The notes below the pieces were generated by a model. It did not search any database and was not told the DNA's origin. It saw nothing but the letters and a program-made list of their open reading frames with translations. From IMG/VR virus record IMGVR_UViG_3300020457_000032, positions 1 through 35,268 of that record: a stretch of DNA of 35,268 nucleotides. One strand, 5' to 3'. Below, in pieces: positions 14,170-22,828 of this stretch. Each line of letters begins with the position of its first letter. The stretch's first letter is position 1. A program made the position numbers and the translations under genes. Source of the DNA: a virus.

Positions 14170-14865
14170 TTAGGCGGTGTCATTCCCATTCCAATACTTT
14201 AGTATTGGATGATCATAGATATTCAATTCATGATTCTTTGGTTTCTGATGTAGTAAAGCAATTGATTTATGTTTTCTCAATACAAAACTATTGTACTGAT
14301 TAGGTTTCTCACCATCACGATAAGAATATATGCAGTGTGGTAATTGAGTTCTCTTTATTTTTTCGTTATGATAGAAGTCATCTGTACCTGCATATTTACT
14401 TACAAAATCTTTAGGTGATTTCATAAAATGCTCATATACATGAGATGCATCCTTCCATACTATCACACTGGAATTAAATAACGATTTTTTAGGATACTTG
14501 ATTTTGAATGGAAGACCTTTCCATGTCGAATAAACGAGTGCAAAGTCTGCATCATGATTTAATATATCAGAAATATCTCCATGTATTATAACATCGAGAT
14601 CAAAAAAAATCTTCCTTGTATATTTTCTTAACTCAGGCTTGACAAACATCTCAATCTTATACCATGCTGGCCACCAGTTATACCATAACTCATATTCACT
14701 GACATCAATGTTAACTATGTTAACTCCCTGTTTAACTCCAGTTGGGTCGTCAGTAAAGCAATAGAATGGTGCGTCTGATTGTAAACGAACCATGTCATAA
14801 AGTTTATTGACATACTGTGAGTCAAATTTATCTCCTATCTTAATACAAGATATACTATAAGTCAC
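14170..14865 (-). CDS. Glycosyltransferase-like protein
   Basis: This protein (231 aa from the GTG at 14865) resembles small nucleotide-sugar glycosyltransferases. It has KIFFDLDVIIHGDISD, where DLD is the DxD motif that binds the metal and sugar nucleotide, preceded by a region with WYNWWPAWYKIEMF. Two conserved-looking patches follow (LFNSSVIVW and TDDFYHNEKIK). The frame continues upstream to a TTG at 14925, but that start would lie deep inside mazG. The GTG gives an 11-base overlap and a product beginning TYSISCIKIG. It may glycosylate host or virion surfaces; donor and acceptor are not evident. Confidence 0.75.
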   Translation of the reverse strand: MTYSISCIKIGDKFDSQYVNKLYDMVRLQSDAPFYCFTDDPTGVKQGVNIVNIDVSEYELWYNWWPAWYKIEMFVKPELRKYTRKIFFDLDVIIHGDISDILNHDADFALVYSTWKGLPFKIKYPKKSLFNSSVIVWKDASHVYEHFMKSPKDFVSKYAGTDDFYHNEKIKRTQLPHCIYSYRDGEKPNQYNSFVLRKHKSIALLHQKPKNHELNIYDHPILKYWNGNDTA

Positions 14866-15259
14866 CAGACTTTCTATTTTCAGAATAAAATTCAGAGAAG
14901 TGTCCTTCTGGATACCTCTTCTCAAGTTTAGTTATATTCATATCACATAGATCATCAAGACTTATATCAAGTGCTATACATGCCTGAGCAACATACCATA
15001 ATACATCTCCAAGTTCAATCTTTAGATGATGAATATTCTCCTCATTATATGGCTTACCTTGGAAGATCACCTTCTTTACTATCTCCATAAACTCACCACC
15101 TTCAGCACTAATACCAACAGCAGCAGTAAGAAGACGATGAATATCAGACTCTTCTTCCAAATCTCTAAGACGATTTAGAAACGCTACGCCATTCTTAGAT
15201 TCTTCGCTTGTTACTTTATTAACAAAGCGAACATATTTACTATCAAAATTTGAAGTCAT
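14855..15259 (-). CDS. mazG: MazG-like nucleotide pyrophosphohydrolase
   Basis: This 134-aa protein has the MazG fold signature: EGGEFMEIVKK (the ExxE acidic pair) and, about thirty residues later, ELGDVLWYVAQ (the ExxD pair). These acidic residues bind the magnesium ions that cleave nucleoside triphosphates. MazG is common in cyanophages and has been proposed to alter host (p)ppGpp or hydrolyse noncanonical dNTPs. The ATG at 15259 overlaps the gp41 gene by 17 bases and the 3' end overlaps the glycosyltransferase, so it is in the replication operon. Confidence 0.9.
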   Translation of the reverse strand: MTSNFDSKYVRFVNKVTSEESKNGVAFLNRLRDLEEESDIHRLLTAAVGISAEGGEFMEIVKKVIFQGKPYNEENIHHLKIELGDVLWYVAQACIALDISLDDLCDMNITKLEKRYPEGHFSEFYSENRKSGDL

Positions 15260-16619
15260 TAAACTTAGCTTTCTTTTCTTCTTTTTGATTATACTCTACT
15301 AGGGTACTCTCGTCAACTATATCTTCCTGTGCTGATTGTTCTACATCATATAATCTCATCTTAGCACGATCAATACCAACAACAAATCTCTTATTCATAG
15401 TAGGATCATTGTACCTATTCTTCAATTGCTTGACCATTATTTGATTAAGGTTCTCCATATCCTCCGTGCTAACAAGGGCAAACATAAGATCAGCAGTAGC
15501 TGGAAGACCAAAAGATTCACTTGTGTCAGTAAGATTAGGGTCTGAACTAGCAAAACCAGACCTAGTAGTCTGCGTTGCCGAAAATAATGGGACAGAAGCT
15601 TCGACTGCCAATCCTCGTAACTCTTCTGCGATTGCTTTGACGTAGGAGTAGGAGTTGACGTTGACTGCTCCACGGTATCTTGATGAGGCACAGATGTTCA
15701 AATAATCTATGAATATTATATCAGGTTTGAATGATTTCTTCAACTTCAATTCCTGTAGCAATGCTTTGAAATGTCCAGCATGTGCAGATGCAGTAGGATA
15801 TTCTTTAACTATAAGTTTACCTTTAGTTTTAGATCCTATCTTATTGATCTTCTTATCAAAGACTTGTTTAGGTAATTCCTGTATGTCCCTGATGTTAACA
15901 TCGAGAAGGTTAGCGTCAATTCTTTCTGCAATCTTCTCTTCTGCCATCTCAAGTGTGATGTATAAAACATTCTTACCTTGGGTGAGAACACTGGCAGCGA
16001 CATGACACATGAACAAACTCTTACCGACACCAGTGCCAGCCAAAGCGATGTTGAGCGTTTTATCACTGAGTCCACCCGAAGTAATCTTATTGAAGTAGTC
16101 AAGATCAAAGGGGATCTTACGTTCGACTTTGTGATAATATGCATAGCGATCCTCGGAATCAGCGAGGTAGTCGTGTCCCACATGTTGATCAAAGCCGACT
16201 GCAAGGGCTTCTGATAAGATACTGGGGATAGCATCAGGTTGGCGTTTGTCATCTTGACCATCAGCAATTTGAATACTTTTCATCAATGCCAAATATATGG
16301 CACGTTCTTTACACCAAGACTCTGTAGTATCAAGCACCCACTGTGAATCAGATCCTGACTCACTGAGTGATGATACTAACTGCTCAATCTTAGAGAACTC
16401 ATCCTCTGTGATATCAACTCTCTTCTGTACTTCAATATGAAGTGCTTCCTTTGTAGGAAGCTTATCATACTTATCCAGAAAATTTGATACCTCTTCAAAT
16501 ACAACCTTATCAGATCTATCTTCAAAATAGTCAGATTGTATAAAAGGAATTACTTGACGGGTATACTTTTCATCATGTATAAGGTTCTGTAGAATTGTCA
16601 ATGCAACCCGTTCAGTCAT
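15243..16619 (-). CDS. gp41: Replicative DNA helicase, T4 gp41-like
   Basis: This 458-aa DnaB-family helicase unwinds DNA at the fork and partners gp61 primase. The N-terminal domain (1 to about 150) is helical. The RecA-like core contains Walker A AGTGVGKS (residues 194-201), ITLEMAEEKIAERIDANLL, the Walker B strand DIIFIDYLNI, and a Gln-Thr-Thr-Arg sensor segment (SATQTTRSG). The C-terminus is acidic-basic and ends in FNDFKF. It starts one base into the UvsX stop (TAATG), so the recombinase and helicase are translationally coupled. Confidence 0.95.
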   Translation of the reverse strand: MTERVALTILQNLIHDEKYTRQVIPFIQSDYFEDRSDKVVFEEVSNFLDKYDKLPTKEALHIEVQKRVDITEDEFSKIEQLVSSLSESGSDSQWVLDTTESWCKERAIYLALMKSIQIADGQDDKRQPDAIPSILSEALAVGFDQHVGHDYLADSEDRYAYYHKVERKIPFDLDYFNKITSGGLSDKTLNIALAGTGVGKSLFMCHVAASVLTQGKNVLYITLEMAEEKIAERIDANLLDVNIRDIQELPKQVFDKKINKIGSKTKGKLIVKEYPTASAHAGHFKALLQELKLKKSFKPDIIFIDYLNICASSRYRGAVNVNSYSYVKAIAEELRGLAVEASVPLFSATQTTRSGFASSDPNLTDTSESFGLPATADLMFALVSTEDMENLNQIMVKQLKNRYNDPTMNKRFVVGIDRAKMRLYDVEQSAQEDIVDESTLVEYNQKEEKKAKFNDFKF

Positions 16620-17629
16620 TAGGTACCCCCGTAACTAAACTCACTTTTAGCTGCTTGCTCAAGTTGTTCCATGATTTCTTCAGTGAAATACTTTTCAGGA
16701 TTGGTATACACTTCCTTAGCATACACCTTCTTACCATCAATTTCATATCTATTTCCAACTTTCTTCACAATCTCATACTTCTCTGCTAAATCTAGCAGTC
16801 CATAGTACTTGTCTAGACCACGTTCATCATAAAATAAACGTATCTCTACTTGCTTATTCTCTTTACTTAGACGAGACTTGACAGTCTTCGCTTTGATAAT
16901 ATTTCCGACGACTTCCGTGCCAACCTTTTCTTTGCTCTTGCTGAGATATATGATTGTGCTAGCTGCATACTTGAGTCCCGAACCTCCTCCCATCTCTTTA
17001 GTTGGAACATAAGCTCCGATGACATCATACGTATGGTTTGTGACAATGAGTGGGACATTCGCTTGGCCGAGTTTGAGAGTAAGCATTCTGAACGCACCCT
17101 TGACCAACTGAGATTTAGTCATGTCACGGACTTGCTTATCGTCCAATGCATCTCTGATCTCTTTCTCGGTAGATAACATTCCCAAGGAGTCTAACACGAA
17201 TAGACAGGGAGTGCGTTCCTCTATGGGCTTATTTAGATATATGTCTATTGCTTTGAGTGCCTTCGATCTAAACTCTTCAATAGTAACAACCTCAATATGA
17301 GCTACTCTCTTAGTATCAATCTTACGATCCTCAAGCATATCTTTATTGACTGCTGACTCTGTATCAAAATATAAAACATAACCCTTAGGATTATTATCTA
17401 AGAAATTCTTCACTACTGCTAAAGAGAAAAATGTTTTACCAGTTGAAGTCTCACCAGCAATTGCTGTAATACGATTGTTAGATACACCACCATCAGATAA
17501 AGATCCTGATACTAATCCATTGAATACATAAGATCCAGTATCAATATAGGTTTCGGTATCGGTTTCCTCTGATGCAATCTTTGCATAATCAGATCCAATC
17601 TCCTTTACAATCTCATTCAATAAGTCCAT
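16619..17629 (-). CDS. uvsX: UvsX RecA-like recombinase
   Basis: This 336-aa strand-exchange protein is used for recombination-dependent replication and repair. Walker A is AGETSTGKT (residues 58-66) and Walker B is PCLFVLDSLGML. The L1/L2 DNA-binding loop region includes EMGGGSGLKYAASTI. YVLYFDTESAV is the conserved segment of T4-type UvsX carrying the catalytic Glu. It lies between the PsbN-like gene and gp41 as part of the core replication cluster. Confidence 0.95.
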   Translation of the reverse strand: MDLLNEIVKEIGSDYAKIASEETDTETYIDTGSYVFNGLVSGSLSDGGVSNNRITAIAGETSTGKTFFSLAVVKNFLDNNPKGYVLYFDTESAVNKDMLEDRKIDTKRVAHIEVVTIEEFRSKALKAIDIYLNKPIEERTPCLFVLDSLGMLSTEKEIRDALDDKQVRDMTKSQLVKGAFRMLTLKLGQANVPLIVTNHTYDVIGAYVPTKEMGGGSGLKYAASTIIYLSKSKEKVGTEVVGNIIKAKTVKSRLSKENKQVEIRLFYDERGLDKYYGLLDLAEKYEIVKKVGNRYEIDGKKVYAKEVYTNPEKYFTEEIMEQLEQAAKSEFSYGGT

Positions 17630-17631
17630 TA

Positions 17632-17919
17632 CTAATCCTCATGTTTGTGTTTTGGATAATCTTTCTTTGTCTCAGTAACATAGGCTCTCTTGCCTTCATG
17701 TCCATGAGCAATTCCTAGTTCATGCATTTTAGCATGTTCGTCAATCTCATCTCTGAGTCCTTCCTTACCTGCACCAAAGGTCATGTATATACCATAACCC
17801 AATAAACCAATGACAATTGCTCCAATGAAAATTGGTATTGCAAGTCCTGGTTCAATTAGTGGTTGTTTCTCCCATGTATTTGGTAGTGTATACACAGATG
17901 GGTTTGATAAAAAAATCAT
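17632..17919 (-). CDS. PsbN-like small membrane protein
   Basis: This 95-aa protein has an N-terminal 27 residues rich in Pro and Ser, one transmembrane segment (IPIFIGAIVIGLLGYGIYMTFG), then GAGKEGLRDEIDEHA and a His/Lys-rich tail. The helix plus GxGIYxxFG followed by a basic residue, Leu and an acidic Glu-His end matches cyanobacterial PsbN (typically GxYxAFGPP, then an acidic EHED end), an assembly factor for photosystem II. It is about twice the length of PsbN because of both extensions. It sits directly upstream of uvsX and is coupled to the cytidylyltransferase (ATGA). The PsbN assignment rests on pattern only. Confidence 0.7.
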   Translation of the reverse strand: MIFLSNPSVYTLPNTWEKQPLIEPGLAIPIFIGAIVIGLLGYGIYMTFGAGKEGLRDEIDEHAKMHELGIAHGHEGKRAYVTETKKDYPKHKHED

Positions 17920-18374
17920 ATTCCTAATAGTTTACGTTGGCGGTTGAAATAGTTATGTAAAATCCAAGAACTACTATTCAACTTTTCAGTTCCACCAACA
18001 CCATAATGAAACTCTACTCTAGAATTCTTACTATAACTATCCAACTCTGGTGTATTTAATTTACCTCTATCACCACCATTACAGAAGATAACTGTATCAG
18101 AAATTTCCAAACATTTTGCGATAGCACCACAAGCAGACTCATCGCTATCATCCCAAGAGATAACAGCATCAACCATATCTAAGTGACGAAGAATGTCTGC
18201 CCTCTCAGTCCATGGAAGAAAAAATTGTCCTTTCTTTCTCTTGAGCCAAGGATCACCATTCAATCCAACTACAAGATAGTCAGAGTAATCTTTCGCTCTT
18301 TCAAAATACCGAAGATGTCCTGAATGAATGGGATCAAACCCACCAGTTACAAGACTCACTTGTTCAAAAATCAT
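17916..18374 (-). CDS. Cytidylyltransferase-like nucleotidyltransferase
   Basis: This 152-aa protein has GGFDPIHSGHLRYFERAKDY, where HSGH is the HxGH motif of the class I nucleotidyltransferase superfamily (RfaE/HldE, GCT and TagD type). VVGLNGDPWLKRKKG and the C-terminal LNSSSWIL segment fit the binding of the nucleotide triphosphate. It would transfer CMP or AMP to a phosphorylated sugar or alcohol. It belongs to the phage's nucleotide-sugar set (with the epimerase and UDP-glucose dehydrogenase). It overlaps its neighbours by one and four bases. Confidence 0.85.
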   Translation of the reverse strand: MIFEQVSLVTGGFDPIHSGHLRYFERAKDYSDYLVVGLNGDPWLKRKKGQFFLPWTERADILRHLDMVDAVISWDDSDESACGAIAKCLEISDTVIFCNGGDRGKLNTPELDSYSKNSRVEFHYGVGGTEKLNSSSWILHNYFNRQRKLLGI

Positions 18375-18583
18375 TACTCAGCAGTTTTAAAGTACTTGTT
18401 TACCACTTCTATCTGATCATGATACCTAGCAATTTTATCCAATTCACATTGAATTGCTTCTGTGATATCAGAGTGTTCTCCAATCCCTGCTGGATGTTCT
18501 AGGTAAACATTGACGTTTGCCCTATGTTTTGCTATCTCACCATTAGCATGAGCTAGTACTGCTTTTAGGAGTTGTTCTTTCAT
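18374..18583 (-). CDS. Small conserved hypothetical protein
   Basis: This 69-aa, all-helical-looking protein begins MKEQLLKAVLAHANGEIAKH. It has an acidic-hydrophobic middle (ITEAIQCELDKIARYH) and no catalytic motif. Its length and position between polymerase and cytidylyltransferase recur in cyanophages as I remember them. It is coupled to both neighbours by one-base overlaps. Function unknown. Confidence 0.75.
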   Translation of the reverse strand: MKEQLLKAVLAHANGEIAKHRANVNVYLEHPAGIGEHSDITEAIQCELDKIARYHDQIEVVNKYFKTAE

Positions 18584-18768
18584 TAGATTACCATTCCGTG
18601 TTGTTCTCTTAGGATTTTCTTATAAGGACCATCAGGATTATCATCCCTTACTTCCTTCACCAAGTTGAGTTTAGTATACAAGTCATTGCATCTATCCTCA
18701 GACTTACGGCATCTCCATAATGCTGTCACAATATATGACAACTCATCATCATTGATAGGTAAGTCCAT
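18583..18768 (-). CDS. Small conserved hypothetical protein
   Basis: This 61-aa helical protein begins MDLPINDDELSYIVTALWRC and continues RKSEDRCNDLYTKLN. Two Cys residues are five positions apart. The spacing to the gp43 stop is 30 bases. I recall similar short proteins near cyanophage gp43, but no function. Its stop overlaps the next ATG by one base. Confidence 0.75.
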   Translation of the reverse strand: MDLPINDDELSYIVTALWRCRKSEDRCNDLYTKLNLVKEVRDDNPDGPYKKILREQHGMVI

Positions 18769-18798
18769 AATATAAAAGTTTGTGGTTATAGTATAGCA

Positions 18799-21291
18799 TC
18801 ATGTGAAGAAAGATTCAAGCGTTGCAACTTTTTCAACATGCCACCCAATACTATCTAGAATTGCCTTGAGTGGTTCAAGGAATGATTTCTCAAACATCAA
18901 TGTATAATCTACATACTGATTCAATCCCAATTCTCTAGGAAAATCTCCTGAGAAAGAAATGACATTCTCTTGTATGGGATTAGGTTTAGCAAGATAACAG
19001 AACTTGATCTTGTCACCATTATTGATAGCAGTATATTTAGAATCCACTTTATGTTTCTTAATATAATGATTGAATAGTAAAGCACCTCTAACATGAATAG
19101 GTGTACCCTTTGAGTATATGGAAAGATTGCTATGATACTTGTCAACATTATTACATGATCTAGGAAATGCAATATCAGCTGGATCCATCTTCTTGAATTC
19201 GTTTCTCTTCTCATCAATATAATCGATAACATCCTCCTCAGTCTTACTCATAATAATACCAATAGCTTCTTTAATCATCTTCCTACATGGTGCAGGTGTA
19301 GATGACTTGACTGCTTCAATACCCATCATCTTCAGTTTAGGTTCAGCAAACCTAACACCTTCAATGTCCCAAGCATTGAGCATGTATCTCTTCTTAGCAG
19401 TCCAGATACCACGTTCAGCAATAGTCTCTCGCTTCATGAACATCTTCTGTTCATAAGCATTTACGTATTCGGCCAACGCTTCATAAGCACTCGAAATATA
19501 TTTTTCCAATTCCAAATCACACACCTTATCGAGGAACGAAACGATGTCCTCATTAGATACCTCTCGCCCCTTGTATACAGTTTCAACCAAAGGACCCATA
19601 TTGAGGTAAATGCTATCAGTGTCACTAGCAATAACATAATCTTCTCCTTGTGTTTTAAGTACACGATTCATGTACTGATTCATTCTATTCTCTATCCAAC
19701 GAATAGAGAACTGACCACCTAAGGTGATCGCTTCAGCATTAGCTAACTTATAATAACGAAAATAGTTATTACCAATAGCACCATAGGCAGAGTTCAACTG
19801 AATCTTCTTTGCCATCTGTATATTATTACATCTCGCTATTTCTTTTTCAAGTGCTTTAGTCGGTGTCTTCTCATATTGTTTCTTTGCTTGTAACATCTTC
19901 TTCTTGAAGACTACTCTTTCACCATAAATCTTATCCATCAACTTAGGAAGGAATCCACGAGTCTTAGTGGTGAACATAGCACCATTAGGACATACCGTAA
20001 CCTCATCTAAATGAGATAGATCTACTTCCTCATTCAATAATTTATCAACAGAAACATTAGGATATCTCTCATCTAAAAGTGTCTCTGGAGATATATTATA
20101 CTGCATGATAAGATGAGGATAAAGAGAATTGAGGTCAAAAGAAACAACCCAGTCATACTTACCAGGTATAGGTTCTTTGACATACGCTCCAGCATATTTT
20201 TCATCTTTGTTAGCTTGTGTTTTAGGTGGTATAACTATATTCTTTTTTTTCAACTCGTTGTAGATAATCATATCCCACATACGAACCTGATAGAACACAT
20301 CTGTGAAGTTCACCTTAGCATCGAAAGCCATTGTCACAGCAAGCTCAATCAGCTTCATCTTCTCCTCAAGGGAGTCAACAAGTCTAACGTCTTGTATGTT
20401 ATAATCCACAAACTTATTCCAATCCTTTGCATAAAACTCTTTGAAGGTATCAAATGGATTAGAAACCTTACGTTGTCCTAATTCAACCTCACCAATATAG
20501 TCAAGTTTATATGACTCCTGTGCTTTATATGTAAACTTCTTATAAAGATCTAAGTAATCAAGAACTGTTACACCACCAATATCATATACAAGATGTCCTC
20601 TACCCTGCATGTATATCTCTTCATTAGTTACCAATCCCCATGGAGATAATTTCTTACATGCTTTATCACCAAGCACTCTAGTGATCCTTTTAGCAAGGTA
20701 TGGGATGTCATATAACTGACAGTTCCATCCAGTCACAACTTCTGGTGGATCATGTGACCAAAAGTTTATAAAGTGTTGAAGTAAATCATACTCATCATTA
20801 CATTGTACATACTTCACCATCTTATCGTTATGATGATATGGTCCTATACCAAAAGTCAGAATCCTTTTAGTAGCATAATCCTGTAGTGTGATGCAAAGCA
20901 TTTCTTCATCACAGTTCTCTACCGTAGGGAATCCTTTTTCGGACTTGACCTCAATGTCAATAGTTACCAGTTTGATCTTATTAATATCAAACTTGATCTC
21001 TTGTTCTGGATACTTATCTGAAATATATTGATAGATGTATCTGTTATTACCATAGATCTCAAATCCTTCTATAGCATCATGCCTCTTATAAAATTCACGA
21101 CAGTCTCTAACGAATCCTGGTTGGATGCTTTGCACATACTTTCCATCTAAAGTCTTATACTTTGTTCTCTTCTTAGATGGTACAAATAATGTTGGTCTAT
21201 ATTGTTCTCTTGTTTTAAAGCTCTTCCCATCCTCGTACCCACGAACGAGAAACTCATTCCCGATCATTTGAACGTTGGTGTAATACCTCAT
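18799..21291 (-). CDS. gp43: Family B DNA polymerase, T4 gp43-like
   Basis: This 830-aa replicative polymerase has 3'-5' exonuclease activity. Exo I is TIDIEVKS (about 110-117), Exo II GWNCQLYDIPYL (188-199) and Exo III YNIQDVRLVDS (298-308). Polymerase motif A is FDLNSLYPH (385-393), motif B KIQLNSAYGAIG (497-508) and motif C ASDTDSIYL (555-563). All catalytic Asp residues are present, so both activities should be intact. It is slightly shorter than T4 gp43. It overlaps the upstream 92-aa gene as ATGA. Confidence 0.97.
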   Translation of the reverse strand: MRYYTNVQMIGNEFLVRGYEDGKSFKTREQYRPTLFVPSKKRTKYKTLDGKYVQSIQPGFVRDCREFYKRHDAIEGFEIYGNNRYIYQYISDKYPEQEIKFDINKIKLVTIDIEVKSEKGFPTVENCDEEMLCITLQDYATKRILTFGIGPYHHNDKMVKYVQCNDEYDLLQHFINFWSHDPPEVVTGWNCQLYDIPYLAKRITRVLGDKACKKLSPWGLVTNEEIYMQGRGHLVYDIGGVTVLDYLDLYKKFTYKAQESYKLDYIGEVELGQRKVSNPFDTFKEFYAKDWNKFVDYNIQDVRLVDSLEEKMKLIELAVTMAFDAKVNFTDVFYQVRMWDMIIYNELKKKNIVIPPKTQANKDEKYAGAYVKEPIPGKYDWVVSFDLNSLYPHLIMQYNISPETLLDERYPNVSVDKLLNEEVDLSHLDEVTVCPNGAMFTTKTRGFLPKLMDKIYGERVVFKKKMLQAKKQYEKTPTKALEKEIARCNNIQMAKKIQLNSAYGAIGNNYFRYYKLANAEAITLGGQFSIRWIENRMNQYMNRVLKTQGEDYVIASDTDSIYLNMGPLVETVYKGREVSNEDIVSFLDKVCDLELEKYISSAYEALAEYVNAYEQKMFMKRETIAERGIWTAKKRYMLNAWDIEGVRFAEPKLKMMGIEAVKSSTPAPCRKMIKEAIGIIMSKTEEDVIDYIDEKRNEFKKMDPADIAFPRSCNNVDKYHSNLSIYSKGTPIHVRGALLFNHYIKKHKVDSKYTAINNGDKIKFCYLAKPNPIQENVISFSGDFPRELGLNQYVDYTLMFEKSFLEPLKAILDSIGWHVEKVATLESFFT

Positions 21292-21566
21292 TTAGTGATG
21301 GTTGTTTGTACTGGTGCTGTTAGGGATTGATACTTATCAAGATGTATCTTATCTGGATCTAGTATAGTAAGAATACTATCAGAGTGAACCATCATCTGAC
21401 GTTGCATAGAAAATGATGGCCAATGCTCTAGGAACACATCACCATTGCTTGTCTTTAGTTCAAATGGGTCAGTCAACTTACAGTCTGGTTCACCCATCTC
21501 TGATCCAACCTCTTCAATCCTTGCTATAAGGACGAGATTGTTTTTGAATAATAATGTTTTTATCAC
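21288..21566 (-). CDS. Conserved hypothetical protein, possible Sm-like fold
   Basis: This 92-aa protein begins MIKTLLFKNNLVLIARIEEV, then has GEPDCKLTDPFEL, PSFSMQRQMMVHS and ILDPDKIHLDKYQ. The alternating hydrophobic strands and compact length hint at an Sm-like barrel, but I cannot confirm this. It is coupled to gp43 (ATGA overlap) and to the upstream nucleotidyltransferase gene, so it is probably coexpressed with polymerase. No function known. Confidence 0.75.
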   Translation of the reverse strand: MIKTLLFKNNLVLIARIEEVGSEMGEPDCKLTDPFELKTSNGDVFLEHWPSFSMQRQMMVHSDSILTILDPDKIHLDKYQSLTAPVQTTITK

Positions 21567-22294
21567 AGGGATAGACTCTTTGTTTTAAAGTTTACCACGG
21601 TTGAACGTACCTTGTCAATATATCCAGCATTTCTTAGCTCTTTGAAAACTAAATTCTCAAAACCATATTCCCCATACTTCTGCAATGAGGTTGACCTACC
21701 GACTCTAAGTTTTCTTACTAAAGCCTTTAGTGCATCTGGTTGCTCACCTTTGATGAGAGTATCAATCTTATGCTTCAGAGAATTTACTTTCTTTTCAAGT
21801 TCCTTCTCATCAAGATCATCATCAAACTTCTCTGGTTTTTGAATCCATGTTTGTTTGAGAAGACTGAATACACCCTGACTCCTTTTACGAGTTACACCAG
21901 GTCTTTCAATGTATGGTTCTGCCTGAACTCCATATATTCTAACATTATGGGTCAATTCCCACAAGGTCTTTTTATCCATATAGTAATCATCAAGTAATTC
22001 TGGATTGCAATCTGGAATAAACTTAGGATCTACTACAAGATGCACATCCAAATCAGACATTACAGTATAATTATACCCTGCATTACCACCCAATAAAAGA
22101 ACATCTGTTATCGCTCTATCATCGAGATCTACATAGTCAGCAAATGCCTGTGCAAATTTCATCAAGGCATCTCTTACCTCAGGCTTGATCTGTTCACCCA
22201 TCCAGAAGGTTGGGTTCAGTTCATCCCTAAAACGAAGCGTCAGAGTCTCACGGAGATCTGACGCTTTGATGTGTTTCAGTACTCTTGAATACAC
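21563..22294 (-). CDS. Nucleotidyltransferase-superfamily protein
   Basis: This 243-aa protein contains LLGGNAGYNYTVMSDLDVHL. The spacing Gly-Gly, ten residues, Asp-x-Asp fits the polymerase-beta superfamily motif hG(G/S)x(9-13)Dh(D/E)h. A third acidic residue probably lies in the QAEPYIE segment. The C-terminal half has a charged coiled-coil-like region (DEKELEKKVNSLKHKI) and then a basic segment. The start codon is GTG, with no ATG before residue 33. A TATAAT box stands just upstream. Target (nucleotide, tRNA or protein) unknown; the family includes toxins, kinase-like AMPylators and antibiotic-type transferases. Confidence 0.7.
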   Translation of the reverse strand: MYSRVLKHIKASDLRETLTLRFRDELNPTFWMGEQIKPEVRDALMKFAQAFADYVDLDDRAITDVLLLGGNAGYNYTVMSDLDVHLVVDPKFIPDCNPELLDDYYMDKKTLWELTHNVRIYGVQAEPYIERPGVTRKRSQGVFSLLKQTWIQKPEKFDDDLDEKELEKKVNSLKHKIDTLIKGEQPDALKALVRKLRVGRSTSLQKYGEYGFENLVFKELRNAGYIDKVRSTVVNFKTKSLSL

Positions 22295-22322
22295 TACAAA
22301 ATTATATCATCCGTAGTTGTAT

Positions 22323-22757
22323 TTAGAGCCAGTCTTTACGCTGTTGGGCATCTGGGATAATCTTCTCAATGTCAACAAGTAAAAGTCCGTCCTCGAACCT
22401 TACTTCCTTGACTACGTATTGCTCAGGTAATGACCAAGTACGAGTAAAGGCACGTTGTGCTAATCCCTTATGTACATAATCTTGCTCAACACCGTCACTC
22501 TTCTTACCTTCGATGACGAGTTTACCTTCAACGGTATAAACCTTTAGGTCTTCTTTCTTGAAACCTGCTAATGCTACCTCAACCCTATACTCATGATTAG
22601 AAACCTTTATAGTATTATAAGGTGGGTAGTTTGTGTTTGCAAAGTGCTGATCGAATTCGTTGAACCAATCCTCGAATCCTATCATATTTTTTTGTACCTT
22701 TTCTAGGTACCTCTGTGTATCAGGCACAGACAAAGTTATACTGTTCGGACCGAACAT
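22323..22757 (-). CDS. hsp20: Small heat shock protein (Hsp20/IbpA-like)
   Basis: This 144-aa protein has an alpha-crystallin domain: PPYNTIKVSNHEYRVEVALA, then GFKKEDLKVYTVEGKLVIEG, AQRAFTRTWSLP, and FEDGLLLVDI near the end. This is the characteristic GLLxVxI signature. Such chaperones hold unfolding proteins, and cyanophages commonly carry one, perhaps for virion assembly. The ribosome site AAGGAGG lies five bases before the ATG. It is preceded by an inverted repeat and TATAAT box described separately. The C-terminal IxI-type motif is not obvious. Confidence 0.95.
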   Translation of the reverse strand: MFGPNSITLSVPDTQRYLEKVQKNMIGFEDWFNEFDQHFANTNYPPYNTIKVSNHEYRVEVALAGFKKEDLKVYTVEGKLVIEGKKSDGVEQDYVHKGLAQRAFTRTWSLPEQYVVKEVRFEDGLLLVDIEKIIPDAQQRKDWL

Positions 22758-22762
22758 AGTGA

Positions 22763-22769
22763 CCTCCTT
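22763..22769 (-). promoter_or_regulatory. Strong ribosome binding site of hsp20
   Basis: AAGGAGG is placed five bases upstream of the ATG at 22757 and fixes that start. Confidence 0.85.
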
Positions 22770-22799
22770 GAGCGTCTAGTTTTAAATGTCCCCGTAGGC

Positions 22800-22828
22800 G
22801 ACACTATTAATTATAACAGTTTAGTGTC
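22800..22828 (-). promoter_or_regulatory. Inverted repeat flanking a TATAAT box upstream of hsp20
   Basis: GACACTA and TAGTGTC (7 bp, perfect inverted repeat) flank a 15-base spacer that contains TATAAT at 22810-22815. No consensus -35 is seen at the right distance. The repeat starts right after the regA stop codon. It could be an operator for an hsp20 promoter, or an RNA hairpin. Confidence 0.5.
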
